Assembly: GCA_025617745.1 (NCBI GenBank)
Contig: CM046855.1
Coordinates: 41,983,663 to 42,047,662, forward strand
Reading direction: 5' to 3'
DNA: 64,000 bases
Source of the DNA: Heliocidaris erythrogramma
Lineage: Eukaryota > Echinodermata > Echinoidea > Camarodonta > Echinometridae
Shown here piece by piece: positions 43,806 to 56,668 of the stretch. The translations under genes and the position numbers were made by a program. The stretch's first letter is position 1. Every line of letters begins with the position of its first letter. A model generated the notes under the pieces. It made no database searches. It saw only the letters and a list, made by a program, of their open reading frames with translations, and was not told the DNA's origin.

Positions 43806-44299
43806 TAATCTTATGATCGGTCAAGGAGTGAGCAGAAATCCAAAGGATGCTTTTCAATGCTTGCTGTTCTAGGAGAGTGGACCATTCTTCAGGTGATGTC
43901 TTTGAAGGACTAGTGGTGATGGTACTATTGCTTGGTTTGTTTTAACGGGGGTTCACCCGGAGCTAAAGTTTAGACAAACTCAGAACTCCTCAACAAATTT
44001 GTTGGCTGTATAGCTTGTTATGGTAACCAAATGAAACCATCAGAAAGGTCTAACATCTGATCTGGAGGATGGCATCACTGGTGCATTATGGGGGTAATTC
44101 TAACCCATTAAAGAAAGTACAGGAAATAGAGGGCAGATGCCGTTGGTGCTGACCTCATTTGAATATATGGAAGTTTTTAGCTGTGGAATTCAGGGAAGAA
44201 CAAATAATCGGAACACAAGAACGAGTTTCCATGTATTCAGCAGTGAAAGGAAAAGAGGTTTGTGTTGATGTTCCATTTTCAATAGACTCCAGCCCAAGT

Positions 44300-44396
44300 T
44301 CTCTCGATCTCAGCCAATCAGATGCAAGGCTTTCAGTAGCTTATAACAGTTGTCGGTAAAAATCTCTGACAAAACGCTTGATGATATGCTCCCCAG
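44300..44396. mobile_element. MITE family D, truncated copy
   Basis: Contains CTCAGCCAATCAGATGCAAG, GTAGCTTATAACAGTTGTCG and the end CAAAACGCTTGATGATATGCTCCCC. It represents one side of the family-D element in inverted orientation, 94 bp from a complete copy. Confidence 0.75.
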
Positions 44397-44489
44397 GTTA
44401 AAGTTCAGATACCAAAGAGAAGTGAGTGCCATCCTACCGTGAAGTTTACCATCTTTGTTCATTGGAAAAAGAAATGATCTGAAGGAGAT

Positions 44490-44631
44490 CAGGGGAGCAT
44501 TTCATCAAGCGTTTTGTCAGTGATTTTTACCGACAACTGTTATAAGCTACTGATATCCTTGCATCTGATTGGCTGAGAGCAAATTTGTCAGTAAAAATCA
44601 CTGACAAAACGCTTGATGAAACGCTCCCCAG
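44490..44631. mobile_element. 142-bp palindromic MITE, family D, copy 2
   Basis: CAGGGGAGCATTTCATCAAG to CTTGATGAAACGCTCCCCAG, nearly identical to 30283-30433, lacking about nine bases (CCGTCTTAG) after TCAAG. Fits a hairpin with a perfect outer stem. Confidence 0.9.
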
Positions 44632-45235
44632 GAGAATGAACAATTCACTGAGGGAGTTGGGAGAAAAGGTTTCAGAAAGGTGATCGATGTAATAGAAAGA
44701 CGCACACTGTATAAGCTACATGGAATTATATGTAAATTTAGAGTTTATAGTCATAAATTGAACAATTTGGATAAGCTAAACTATCCAAATAATTTGTTTA
44801 GTATGAGAATGTACACATGCATGTCTTTGATATTTCAGTGATTTCTGAATTTTGATTAAAATTCAATGATGTGATTCATGTTGGGACCAAACTCAAGCAT
44901 CATACATTTTGTTTCTTAGTGCTTTACAATATGTTTTCAGCAAATTGAGCAACTTATTTTGCAGGCTTAATTTTCAATTAGAATTAATATTTGCAGTTTA
45001 ACGTAAATCTTTATTTTTAAGTACATAGCGATAAATTAAATAGAGACAGCATGAATACACTTTGGGGGGGGGGGCTGTTTTAAAACTCAACACCTAAATC
45101 ATATAGAAGAAGAGGGAGGGGGATACCAGATACCATCTTTCTTTGACAAGATCACATTTCTACAATAAAAAGCAAATTAGCATGCTCGAAATAGACACAT
45201 TTGGGAAATTTGAAAAGGACGTATTGTTACATGTA
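44632..45235. other. No gene seen
   Basis: AT-rich; a 10-base G-run near 45064. May include the distal 3' UTR of the PH gene. Confidence 0.45.
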
Positions 45236-45629
45236 AAGCCCGGCGCACACTATACGATCCGGCTGCGACCCGATTTTCGAACAATTTGCATTTTGCATTA
45301 AATGTGAAAGTTTTAAAAAGTGAAATTATCTCATTTGAAGTTCGGAATAATGATACGAATACTAATATTGAAATTTTGGTTAACTGCAATTCTTCTGGTT
45401 AGAGTAAAGGCCAAATCGGCTTCAAATCTTAGTCGATCGCAAGATTGCTATGACGTCACTACGATATGGAATTGAATTTGCTTTTATTCCTACACGGGGG
45501 CTCGCAGTAGCCCGGAATTTCGGAACTTTGATCACGAAGATTTTGCATGTTTGAAGGTTCATGTTAAATGTAATAAAAACTTTTCCCCAAATCGCATCAT
45601 AGTCAGATCGTGCAGTGTGCGCCGGGCTT
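45236..45629. mobile_element. MITE with AAGCCCGGCGCACAC ends
   Basis: AAGCCCGGCGCACACTATAC and its inverse CAGTGTGCGCCGGGCTT bound a 394-bp element that has CGATC/GATCG just inside both ends and TGACGTCA in the middle (45450). The terminal 15 bp match perfectly. Interior is non-coding. Confidence 0.8.
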
Positions 45630-48600
45630 AACCGTCTATCCTTTTTTTCCTTCAATTTGCTTGCCTCGCAAACCTCCAAATGCATTTTGCTTTATTTGTT
45701 ACTTGATACATGTAGCTGACTTTATAAAGAAATATTTTCTCACATTGCCCATATGTAGAAATTTGTGCTCCTGTAGATTTAACTTGACAGGCAATCTGTT
45801 GAGCACTCGGCACATGCATGTGTTTTAACTTTTAACAAAAGAATCAAAATGAAAAGCTCACCAATTTGTATGTGTAAAGTATTTGTAAAAGAGCAATACA
45901 TTCGTCAATATACCTAGCGTGTCTTCACAAACAACTGCCATCAAAACATAAATCTATGGAAACAACATTTTTTTTTTATAGAACTTCAGTATCGTTGAAA
46001 AAAAAGTTAATGTTGTAAAATGTAGTTTAATATCAATGTACAGGAGTGTTACATAGTGCCTTGTCATTAGACAACTTGTAGTGAAGGTGTATTATGAATG
46101 ATTTTTTGTGTGTGTAAAGTAATGAGGGTTGGGATTAAAGTCAAAGCCGATTTAAATCATTGTTTTTAAAACCTTTTTTTTTTTCTTGTTAAAAAATAAA
46201 ATCAATGATTGAAATCAATGTATTTGATTATTTGATTGAAACTGCTGATAATAACTGTGTGAATACCTGTTTTACTGTGAAGGGATTTTTTGTTATGGAT
46301 CCTGTATATAGGATGACTACTCAAATGATAAAAAGGAAACAGTTTTTGTATTCAGTGGACTCTATGTATATATGCAGGTTGCTTCTAAGGCGAGGTTGGA
46401 TGTATTCATGCTCTCGAGGGATTGAGAAATTTGATGTGGTTTGGGGGTCTTAATGTAGATTTTGGTGCACATGTGTCCCGGTTCCTGTTGGCGTCCAGCG
46501 CTGCTCTAAGGCAAGTTGAACTAAGAAAGGCTGCTTGGGAATGAGATTCACTTGTTACCTTGCCAGGCAGAATTTTAGATGGTCAGTGGCATCTGGGCAA
46601 AATTCGAGCCCTGACATAAACTGTATAGTAGCCTTCATTTGTGTATCACTCTGTGTCAAGGTTGTTCTTTGGTCTTCATCATGGCAAGTTTAACCAAGGT
46701 TTGCCTGAGGGAAATAAAATGGCCTTTGATAATAATTTAGGTGGTTGCCAAAAATGCAGCTCAAGGTAAACAAGAAAAGCCGTCTTAGTCAATGGACATG
46801 TTCTTTGTTACAGATGATGTTAAACACATCATATGCAATGTGGTTTAGCCTACTTGGAGAGCTTTCTTAATGCTTTAAGCCGTTGACTGCTGAATTCTCT
46901 CAGTCCAATAAGCTTAATAATACAAGAAACACCCACTTCCCATAGGAAAGGAATTAATTGGGTTGCAAGCTGTGCTACTGAGATGATTGCTAATAGCCTT
47001 AGGTTGCCAAACTAAACTTTTGATTGTCATTTATTAGAGTGAACTGTACATAATTACAAAGTGTAGTAGCAGGAATCAGCAAAGGCAGCACTTGAATGTT
47101 GCCGGGCAGGATTTGGGGTGGTCATTGCCATTGGCATCTGGGTAACTGCTAAATTTGAGCCCTAACATCATTGTATGGTAGCCTTCATGTACATGTATGG
47201 TGTAATAGAACGCAATGAGCAACTGAAAGCGCCATATGGTCTATGTGCTGTCAAGCGTACGTATCTTGATTTCTGGGACTCACAATTTCCCTTTTGGATC
47301 TTCCAAAGAGGGAATATGTTGGGGAATTTCTTTGTTTCTTTTCAGACTCAAAATCAAAACAATCCCAATGGATATGGAAAGTCCCTTTCTATGGTGCTGG
47401 TGCTTGTGTGCATTGTGCTTGCTTCCTTGCCCTTGTAATGTTTATGCCATAATATCAGTCTTGGGAAAGGCTTACAAATATGGAAAAACACGAAATTGTG
47501 TAGTGTAATATTTGTACAGAACATTGAAACAAAGAGAGTATGATGATCTGTTCTATTAGTCTAACAAAAGTATATATTGTAGCATGAAAGGGGAAGAACT
47601 GAAAGAGATTCTCTGAAATTTGGAATGGAGCAGATTGTGTGACTATACACTATGTACATGGACATGTACTTTAATATCCGTAGGAGTCAGATGATACTCT
47701 TGATCAAATAGACGGAAAATGTTCTTGAGATCAATAGAACGGTTATCTCATTAAACATTCTATAGGAAATTTGTATGGGGAAGAGGAAGTTTGTGATGCT
47801 GAAGTATTTCAATTATTTTATACTCCTCTTCATCTGGCTAGTCTATTTTCAACAAATGCATGTACTACAAGAAAAGAGAGAGTGAATTCACAGATTCGGG
47901 TATACTGTACATAATAATAAAAATAATAATGGTGGCTTCTTGTATAGCGCTCATGTCCGTCACATGAACAGAAGGTCTATACATGTAGGTCATACACGTA
48001 ATCCATGTTTCAGTTTTCTTGCCCTTTATTGTGATATATGCTCATCTTTACTCTTGAAAGAAGGACACCATGTTTGGAAATGTCCATTTCAATATTTTCT
48101 CGGATGTCAAATCAGGAAGTATTTACAAGTCGTTGTGAAAACAAGTCCATACTCAAGAGCATTAGGCAAAATAATGAGTACAAAATGCAGTACCAAATGT
48201 GGTTTGTCGTAATCATTTCCTTTCAAGTCATGATTCCAGAAAGAACATTAAAGTTTGTGCTTTTCTTGGTTGTGTCATGAGGATCAGGCTTCAGGAAATA
48301 TTTGTCCATTTTGCAATGATTTATTAGGTTTCGATTGCTGTCATGAACAATATCGGTCTAATTTCACACTTTCATAAATATACCTCTAAAATGATGGGTT
48401 TAAAATTTTGTGAATGCACGAAATGGCAGTCATCAAATGGAGACATTCTTTAGTTACTAATTTGGAATAATATTTTGTTGATTTATCTTAGGTTCAACAT
48501 TATATATTTATTCTATGCTCAGAAATACTTGTATATGTACCCTAATAAAAGCTACAGTAGACTATTTAAACGCATAGTGGAAATTTGTACAATCAGTATT

Positions 48601-48755
48601 CCACGTGCCTGTAGGGGATGATCAGTGTTTGTTTAAGAACGAATTCAACAGAGCTCAAAGTCTGATCTTATTTGCCAAATTTCCTCAACAGTATCTACAA
48701 TTTTACAAGCCAGATTGTATTTTGAGTAACAACCTTTTATTGTTTCAGTTTTTGT
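45630..48755. other. No gene supported
   Basis: A diverged duplication links 46556-46640 and 47096-47190 (TTGCC(A/G)GGCAG, GGTGGTCATTGCCATTGGCATCTGGG, GAGCCCTAACAT, GTAGCCTTCAT). Small open frames of 80-90 codons (46205-46453, 47175-47508, 47940-48280) were inspected and show no domain. A SINE-tail-like AATAATAATGG... TATAGCGCTCATGTCCGTCAC lies at 47915-47965. Confidence 0.45.
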
Positions 48756-48760
48756 GCAAT

Positions 48761-49300
48761 TTAAATGGAAAGTCTGCTTTGGCATCAAGTAGACTTAAAC
48801 AAACTCAGCATAAAAATGAGAGAAGCAGATCACTGAAACTTTGGAGAATATTCAATAAAGGATAAGTTAGTTATCAAGTTGTAATTGATCAAATGCAAAT
48901 AGACCTGTTTACTAAGTGATTCAAATGGATGTTTCTTTCCTGGGGACCTAGTAACGAGGTATTCCATTAACCTGTTATTAATGAGTGAACTACAATACTT
49001 GGAATCCAGTTTGCGTACATTACTTGTTGCTATGTCTGACAAGCCTCTGGCAAGCTTTCAGGTTGTCAAGAATAACCTTTGTTTCAAAAGTATGCATAAA
49101 ATTTGAATCACTTAGTAAACAGGTCTATTGGCAACTCTCTTGAGCACCCCTCCTATTTTCTATGTACCAGCAAATTTCATAAATCTCTAAAATTTCATCA
49201 AAAGAAAATATTTCAATATCTTTGTCCTAAATATATCATTAGACACATGTTTTTACGTACCCCTCTATGAAAAAAGATCTATTTCTTCTGCAACAACCAT
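48761..49300. mobile_element. MITE family B, left arm, split by a nested element
   Basis: TTAAATGGAAAGTCTGCTTT and GAGAAGCAGATCACTGAAAC through GTTGTAATTGATCAAATGCAA match the family-B left arm; it resumes after the insertion with TTGGCAACTCTCTTGAGC. No clear right arm. Confidence 0.7.
48901..49126. mobile_element. 226-bp nested MITE
   Basis: AGACCTGTTTACTAAGTGAT and its inverse ATCACTTAGTAAACAGGTCT are the ends. The host family-B text is continuous if AT is taken as a 2-bp duplication (GCAA-AT-insert-AT-TGGC), so boundaries are known. TIR of about 25 bp. A 2-bp duplication suggests a Tc1/mariner-type relative. Confidence 0.85.
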
Positions 49301-51045
49301 GAAAATGAAACTAACTTAATTTCAGAGAGTACCTACCCTGTCAGAAAGTAAGAAGAATGTGTCCTTTTGCCAATGATTTTTGTATTTTGTTTTCTTCTTT
49401 TGGGAACTTCCCTTTATTCACAAAGCGTAAAGCTCAAATAGCTTCATGGTTGATTACCATTACCATTTCATGCTGTGATTTTTGGTCCATTTTCCTTATT
49501 TTGGGATGAATTTGTCACAAGTACTTATTATGACTGAATATATCCCAAATAGATTATATTTAAGTTAACATACACTATGTGGTTCATATTTATATTAAGT
49601 ACGTACATGTAAATGTACACTGTACATAGTTATATATCATTATTGTAGGAAATATTTTTGTCTTGTTGTAACGGTTATGTTCTTGGCACAAATATATTGT
49701 ACAGTAGATCAAAGCAATATGTGATAGTCAGCATGTTTATCAAATTTAGTGATTATTGTGTTAAATTTGTTCCTCATTCTCGAGCTCCCTTTCGTTTTTC
49801 TCTCACAAACTTGACAAAAGATAAACCTTGAATACCATACATGTCGATTCAAGACTTCAAGGTTGAATACCGGTCGACACATGTAATGTACATGCATGTA
49901 TGTATGTTACAGAACATTTTTTTTTTATTATACCTCTTTCTAATTTTGTTTTACTTGTGTACTTATCTAAAAATAGAAAACAGTAAATCGTGACTATGAA
50001 TGCCAGAAGGAGAATTTACCATGAACACATATAATTACGAACTTATACATGTATGTGTACATATATAGTTATGTTTTAATATTTTAGAAGGTTCTTACAT
50101 CTTTATTTGTTTTGTTCTTGGTACATTTAAGTCTTAAGTAAGAATGAAATATTTGTTGATTATGTATTTAAACAGATCTTATTATGGTAACAACAGCATT
50201 AATAGAGTCCAAAATGAGATATTGTTTTACACTTAATGAGAAGTCTAAATTGATAATACAATTATGACAATGTATTTTTTGTTCTTTTTGCATTTATTGA
50301 ACAATATAATGATTGTTTAATGAGAAATATATGTACGTTTTTAGAAGTTTCATTTTAAAACAAGCATTACATTTCATTGTATATGTCCCTCTTTGTAAAT
50401 CTTTAAATTGGAGTAATGCTCGTGTCATATGAGTACATCTACATGTAACTGAAGATAAATTTAATTTACCGTATGCATGATATCCCACTGTGCAGTTTAC
50501 ATTGATAAAAAAATACCAATAATGCCAAAATGAGTGCAGAATAGAGTAAACCCAGAAACTTTCGCATCATGAAACATTTGTGTTATCACAGCAAGAAACT
50601 ATCTCGAATTGCATAAATCCAGTGTTATGGTCTGAATTCTTAACATATTTTTTCGAATGTGGACCACTCACAAAATTCTCAAATGTTTCTTTGCAAGTGA
50701 AAGATCCTGGTTTTGCAGTAGTATAAAATAGATTGTTTTTATGTCTAGTATGATTACGACAACAGGAAAATAACATTTATTATTATGATAATAATGGTTT
50801 ATGATGTATAAACTGGAATCAGGATTATACTTCTATATTTAGAAATCATCAACCCTGTGCTGTTGCACAAGGTTTATTTATAATCTATTCATTGTTTGAT
50901 TCTACAAGATCAAGTAAATGCCTACATGTACTTGCAAACAGTTCAATTATGTTTGTATTGCGGGCTGCAGTACATAATAGAAGTATGCATAGCCTTGTGT
51001 AAGCCTTCTGTTGGCAAGTTTCAATTTTGGCAAACATACAATCTA
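49301..51045. other. No gene seen
   Basis: AT-rich DNA. Scattered ACATGTACATG motifs; nothing else recognised. Confidence 0.5.
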
Positions 51046-51260
51046 GGGGGTGTTTCACAAAGAGTTAAGTTTGACTTAAAGTCATGCGTAAGCGCCAATG
51101 CGTATACGGTATTAAACGCGTAATCTTATTGGTAGATTAACCAATAGCGCGCGTCCCCTGAGCATGATCTGACCAATGCGGTGATGTGTCAAATACCGCG
51201 CGCAACTAGGAATTTAAGTGCAACTGTAAGTCAAACTTAACTCTTTGTGAAACACCCCCC
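51046..51260. mobile_element. 215-bp palindromic MITE, GCGC-rich core
   Basis: Ends GGGGGTGTTTCACAAAGAGT(TAAGTTTGACTTA) and its inverse AAGTCAAACTTAACTCTTTG(TGAAACACCCCCC). The core contains CGCGTAATCTTATTGG... CCAATAGCGCGCG. The 75-codon frame overlapping it is not a gene. Confidence 0.85.
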
Positions 51261-52970
51261 TGATGTTTTAGGGAGGCAACAATGACATGGTATTCCTTGG
51301 CAAAGTTTCATAAATTTCCATTGTTTGTTTAAATGACAGGAAGTATGAATCCATTGAAGTTTTTATGAAATTTTGGAGAACCAAGGTTTTGTCTCGTAGC
51401 TTTATGCTCATTGTGTAAAAAAAAAGCAGCCAAGGCCTAGAGTTATCTAAACGTTTTTGTGACTAAAGGGAGATTTGGACTCCTAATTTTATCCCCACCT
51501 CTCCTTTACCAACTTCCATTAAAAATTGTAATAATTATTGTTATTATTATTCATTAGTAATTTTTAAGTATTACTATCATCGTCGTCGTCGTCGTCGTTG
51601 TCGTCGTCATCGTCATCATCATCATCATCATTATTTGATAATAAATACTTCGTGCTTACAAAGTTTGAAGGAATTCACATGATATTTTGAAATCTTAAAA
51701 AAATTTTGAGGCCTGCGCTTTTAATTAGCTCACCTTGTATCAAAGCGTATTTTATTCACCAAAAAATTTTATGAAATAAATGTGTGCACGTTTGAAATGA
51801 AAAAGACGTGTGCACTTACATGTGCGTACCAATATAAATCACTTCTGTACTGCTGTAAGCATTTAAATTGGCAGTATTATGAAAGGAATGAGTCTTATAC
51901 AAAATAGACATGTGAAAATCCATCCATTAAATACTTTTTGTAAGACATATATTTATATTTTTCTGTTTTCAAGGAGACTAAAAAAGTTGAAATGTGTTCC
52001 CTAGTTGTGAAAAAAGCTATCCGTGTAACCCCAAATACATGTACATGTATATTAAACAGTAATTAGTCCGTTCATTTGTGTACAAAGCAAAGATTCACAG
52101 ATAAGCCAATTTTAATGCTGCACATTCAATGATCCCTATGAATTACAGAATATGTGGGAAAAAATGATGAGAAAATATTGATTAGCTAGCTACATTAATA
52201 TATCTATTTTCAGTGTATGTGCATGTATTGTTTAATTCATATTACATGTGTATTATGTACTTGAAACACAGATGTGTACTTATTTCTATTGGCAGATGGT
52301 CAGATGGTAATCTACTTTGTTCATACGCCAATAGGTAGTTATGTATTAGCAGCTATCAATTTAATCTTTATTTAATCATCTTTTGATGTGAGACAGAATT
52401 GGCTCACACCAGGTGGGTATTGGTAATAAGTTGTTTTGTTCAAGGTTCAACGCTGTCACCTTTACAAACCAATTTCCTAATTTCACCCCCCGACCATTTA
52501 CTAAACCCAACCCTAATTCTAACCCTACATCTCTGACGAAGTAAAACCTGGAGAATTATCCAGGGCAAGTGTCAGATCAACCTCTTGAAAGCAAAGTGTA
52601 GTTGAACCTTTATATCAAGACCATTCAATGGAGAAAAAAACCCATAAATGCAGTGTTTACAGACAGTCAGTCTTTGTATACAGGTTCCTCTAAGACAGCT
52701 TTCAGTGAGAAAGACTGCTTTTGGCCGGAGAGTGTATTTCATCCGTTTAGGTTTAGACTTGAACCAAACAATGTTCTCTTGTATTGATGTAATGTGATTA
52801 ATGTGTCTTTTCTTGTATTTTAAATTAAGCATGGAGAACTCATGTTGCTTTTATTTTCTTCTTAATTTCTACCGGTAGTTGAAATGACTTGGTTCATGGA
52901 TGGATTGATGATCAACACCTTTTCTTTAAAAATTGGGGATGGTGATTAGCCATCCCAAAGTAAAGGCAGT
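51261..52970. other. No gene supported
   Basis: TCG/TCA trinucleotide run at 51577-51632. The 61-codon frame 52602-52787 (and the overlapping antisense one) was inspected; no domain or splice support. Confidence 0.45.
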
Positions 52971-52971
52971 T

Positions 52972-53031
52972 GAGAGCCATAAGGATGTTAACTATGTGTG
53001 AAAGCATATGAGTTACCACCCTCTGGCTCTC
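52972..53031. repeat. 60-nt hairpin repeat, second copy
   Basis: GAGAGCCATAAGGATGTTAA and GAGTTACCACCCTCTGGCTC are inverted with several mismatches. Same architecture as 16798-16857, more degraded. Confidence 0.6.
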
Positions 53032-53339
53032 GGCAGATGCATTAACGTTGTGTAGCTGATACACATGTATGATGTAGTATGTGCCACTTTCTCCAACTTT
53101 CACCAAATATTCAGCTGTGATTTATATATTGATATTTGCATCATCTGAAATTTGTATATAATAGTAGCGACCAATCAGAATTTATTTATAATGTACTTAC
53201 TGTAAAGTTCAATTTTCTTATGAAAGATACATGTATTAAGATGTGATGTGTATTTTTCAAGCATATTATTAAACGGAATGATTAAATTGCTAAAAATGCT
53301 GAGCAGTTGCAGTTTGTATTTTTTGCCTTTTTCGGCCTG

Positions 53340-53590
53340 GCTGTAAAACGAAAAATGTATGTAGGAAAACAGAAGAAATGTAAAAGAAGGAATGGGTGGA
53401 GAGTTAGCAGAAAAAGAAGAGAGAGAGAGACAGAGACAGAGAGGGAAGCAGTAGGGAGGGAGGGAGGGGGGGGGGGGGTACCCTGGAGAAAAGCAGAAAC
53501 ATAAAAAGGGGAAAGAGAAAGGAGTAAATTGGAGAGACAGAGCATAAGTATAAACAACTAAAGGAAGAGGAGGAGGAAGAAGAAGGGATA
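53340..53590. repeat. Purine-rich tract with G-run
   Basis: AG-rich strand with GAGAGAGAGACAGAGACAGA and a GGGAGGGAGGGAGG run passing into 12 Gs at about 53466. Open frames on both strands are by-products. Confidence 0.85.
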
Positions 53591-53919
53591 AAAAGGCATA
53601 TGAGGACAGATAGAGGACAATCAATGATGGAAGAAAATAATTTTTTTAAAGGTAAGTAAAGATGAAAAATGTTTTTGGATAGAGTTGGAGATTGTTACAT
53701 GAGCCCAAATGTTAATTTCAATACTGGAGTGACAGTACTAGATTGAAATAACAATGACGATTAAAACAGTGAATTGGACCCTAGGAAATTATGGGCCCGG
53801 ATGTCGCGCCTAGAAACGAGGAAATAGAGGATTGAAATTCAGGATGTACATGTACGTAGGCATCCATAGTGTTTACTTTTGCTGTACTTTCTGCTCTACA
53901 TGTAAATTGTTCTTTTTTC

Positions 53920-54140
53920 CTATGCTCTCTGTCTCTCTTTTTGTCACTACTCTCTCTCCTTCCATCACTCTCCCTAATTTTAATCCCTTCTTCAATCACT
54001 TCCTATCTCTCAAAGTACCTTCTTCCCTCCTCTCACTCTCTCTTCACTTATTATCCCCATCTCTTTCCCATCCTTCTTCCGTCTCTCTCTCCCACTCTCT
54101 TCCTTCATCTACTATCCCCATCTCTTTCCCATCCTTCTTC

Positions 54141-54178
<38 letters not shown>

Positions 54179-54390
54179 TCTTCCTTCATCTACTATCCCC
54201 TCTTTACCTCCTTTCTTTACTTGCTCTCTCCCCTCCCTTCAGCTCGCCTGTCCTACACTCGTGACGCTCTCTCTCCATTTCTCTCTTCACCTCTCTCTCC
54301 ACCTCCCTCCCTCTCTCTCTTTCCACTTCTCCCTCTCTCTTTCTGTCTTTAATAATCCCCTTTCATTATCTCCTTTCCTTATAACATTCC
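53920..54390. repeat. Pyrimidine-rich minisatellite and CT microsatellite
   Basis: TCTCTC-rich strand of about 470 bp. A longer unit CTTCATCTACTATCCCCATC, TCTTTCCCATCCTTCTTCC recurs at about 54045, 54102 and 54183 with CT runs between. The 208-codon Ser/Leu/Pro frame over it is a low-complexity artefact. Confidence 0.9.
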
Positions 54391-54399
54391 CTCCTCTCA

Positions 54400-56045
54400 G
54401 TGATCTGATATTTGTTCCGGCGACATTTGCTCCAGTTTTGATCCAGGCAGTGTTGTGATTGGGTTTTAAGGTTAGTTTTAGGGTGAGGGTCATAGTACCT
54501 GGCCTATGGTTGAAGTAAGAATTTGACTTTCTGCATTAATCGAATTCCTTACTTCAACTGAGCAATAGTCAGCCGAGCATGTCTCGCACAACCCTCCTCT
54601 AACAATCTATGTCAGCTCTTTCAACTCACAACTTTGTACAAAAGGAAAATAAACCTTTAAGCTTCAATATATGTCAATATATGTTTATTTTTATTATTGT
54701 ACCGAATCTTTGCATTACGAGTAACAATAATTGTATCCAAAGTGCTTACTATTCATAGCATAAGAAAACTATGACTATAAAATGAAAAAAAAAAATACTT
54801 GTATCTTTTCTTTTACAAAATAGGGTCATCACCTTCACAATAAAAGTCTCATAATAAATTCTACCTAAAAGACGATTGCAAAGACTTTCTAGAAATCAAG
54901 TAAAGAGCAATTTCAATACCCTATTGCATCATTGCCTATATAAATCAGGTTCATATTATGTAATATGTTATTGTATTATTTGCACATTTCAACAAGTGAA
55001 GTACAAGGCTTTTAAAAGTGCCTCAGGTTGATTTTTTTTAAGTCACTTGCTTTGTTCTTGATCTGTCATATATTTGGAAACTGTTAACAAGGCTTTGGGG
55101 GAAATTATAATGTATTTACAGGCATTTCAAAGTCACAGAAAACTTTTAAAGTTTTGGCACTCCAACGTGACTTTCGATCAGAATGGCCCTATGCCATTTT
55201 TCAAAATAGCATCACTTTTCATTGTCCTGAATGATATAGAGAATACACTATAACAGATATATGTATTTGCGGGCTTTTGGCTACCAAAGATGGTTTGAAA
55301 AATGTAAAATAAAATCATACCTGTAAATACAAAAAAGCAAATATAAAAATCAGATTGTGTGAACTGAGGCACGCATTTTTATTAGTACAGAGCGAACATC
55401 TTAATGAGAAATTGCATGAATTCAACATATGATCATACGACCAACATATGTTAATATATGATCAGCTTTCAGTATTTATTACGAAACTTCAATGACATTT
55501 CAAATCAATATTCTGTTTTACAATATATAGCGTGAATATAAAGGACATAAACAATCATATATGAAAAATACATGTAAACAATTTGTGTTGGCATGGCTTC
55601 AACAAGATATGCTCAGACTGATATTGCTTCAATAATTTCAATTCTTCTGACAGTATGAATTGCACCATATTTATAATTCTACGAGAAACAAAACAAAACA
55701 AAACAAAACAAACAGTTCACCTTTCCTACTGGGGCATCCACATCTCTCTATTGTAACTCCACACACATCATAAAAAATTTGACATATATATATGAAATCC
55801 AACATACATGTATGTGTCCACAATTTATCATTTCACCTCTATTACATATTTCAGTCGGTTCCTCTGCTCAATTTAAATTAACAATATACATGTACATGTG
55901 GTAGCAGTGAATATACAAGTATATAAGGTCTTCCAGAGCTTTAATCAGACATTAAAAAAAGGAGAAGTTTATGTCAATTTATGTTCACCATTTCATAATA
56001 ACGATTCCCTAATACTAGATATGTGAGACATACCTTGGACTTGCC
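54400..56045. other. No gene seen
   Basis: AT-rich; (CAAAA)n at about 55689-55712. Nothing recognised. Confidence 0.5.
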
Positions 56046-56049
56046 TATT

Positions 56050-56180
56050 CAAATTGTGTTGTGGCTCAGTGGATAGAATGATGGTCTTGAAAATGGGGTA
56101 ACGGAGGTTCAAGTGGAAGTCGGTACCCTTGTGCCCGTGGATAAGGCAACCATCCTCAATTGTTTATATGACACATGCTC
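56050..56180 (+). mobile_element. tRNA-like SINE head, second type
   Basis: TTGTGGCTCAGTGGATAGAA resembles box A (TGGCTCAGTGG) and GGAGGTTCAAGTGGAAGTC a decayed box B. A body (TACCCTTGTGCCCGTGGATA AGGC) follows, similar in role to the GTCCTTAGGCAAG text after the tRNA head of the SINE at 38300. Probably an old SINE of a different tRNA origin. Confidence 0.5.
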
Positions 56181-56668
56181 CAACTACAATTGCTCCACAA
56201 TCTGGCACTTTTTGGTGGATTTTGCGAGGAAAAAGTGGGATTTCAAGCTAAGTTTCCGGAGGAAACCACTCCCAATCCAAACATGAACAAAACGAGTGAA
56301 CCCAAACCCGTCTTTCTAAGATCGGAGGATGTCAGAAATATGAGTATGAACAGTTATCTGGCAGAGAACTATACATGGCACTAGGTAAGATTTTACAGTG
56401 CGTCTCAAAAAAACTTTACATTTCTGAAATGGCTGCCAAATAAAAAATATATGATTGTGGGGGGAAAGGTTTATATGTATATATGGATAGCTCATGGACT
56501 CAACTTTCATATGACACCAAAAAGTCTGAAAATAATTCATGCTTGGGTGAGCACTGCTCACTTTTGTAAAGGGTATGAAAATTAGGTTGCGCAGGAATTA
56601 GCCTTCCAATTTCCAAAGGAGATACGAGCAATCAAGATAGCGAAGAAGACTCAGATTCCACTCTGTAG

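Noticed and set aside
52602-52787. 61-codon frame resembling a protein (and an antisense one)
   Set aside because: No recognisable domain, no splice sites in suitable places, AT-rich surroundings.
53832-54458. 208-codon open frame rich in Ser, Leu and Pro
   Set aside because: It lies entirely over a CT-rich minisatellite; length and composition follow from the lack of purines (no stops), not from coding.
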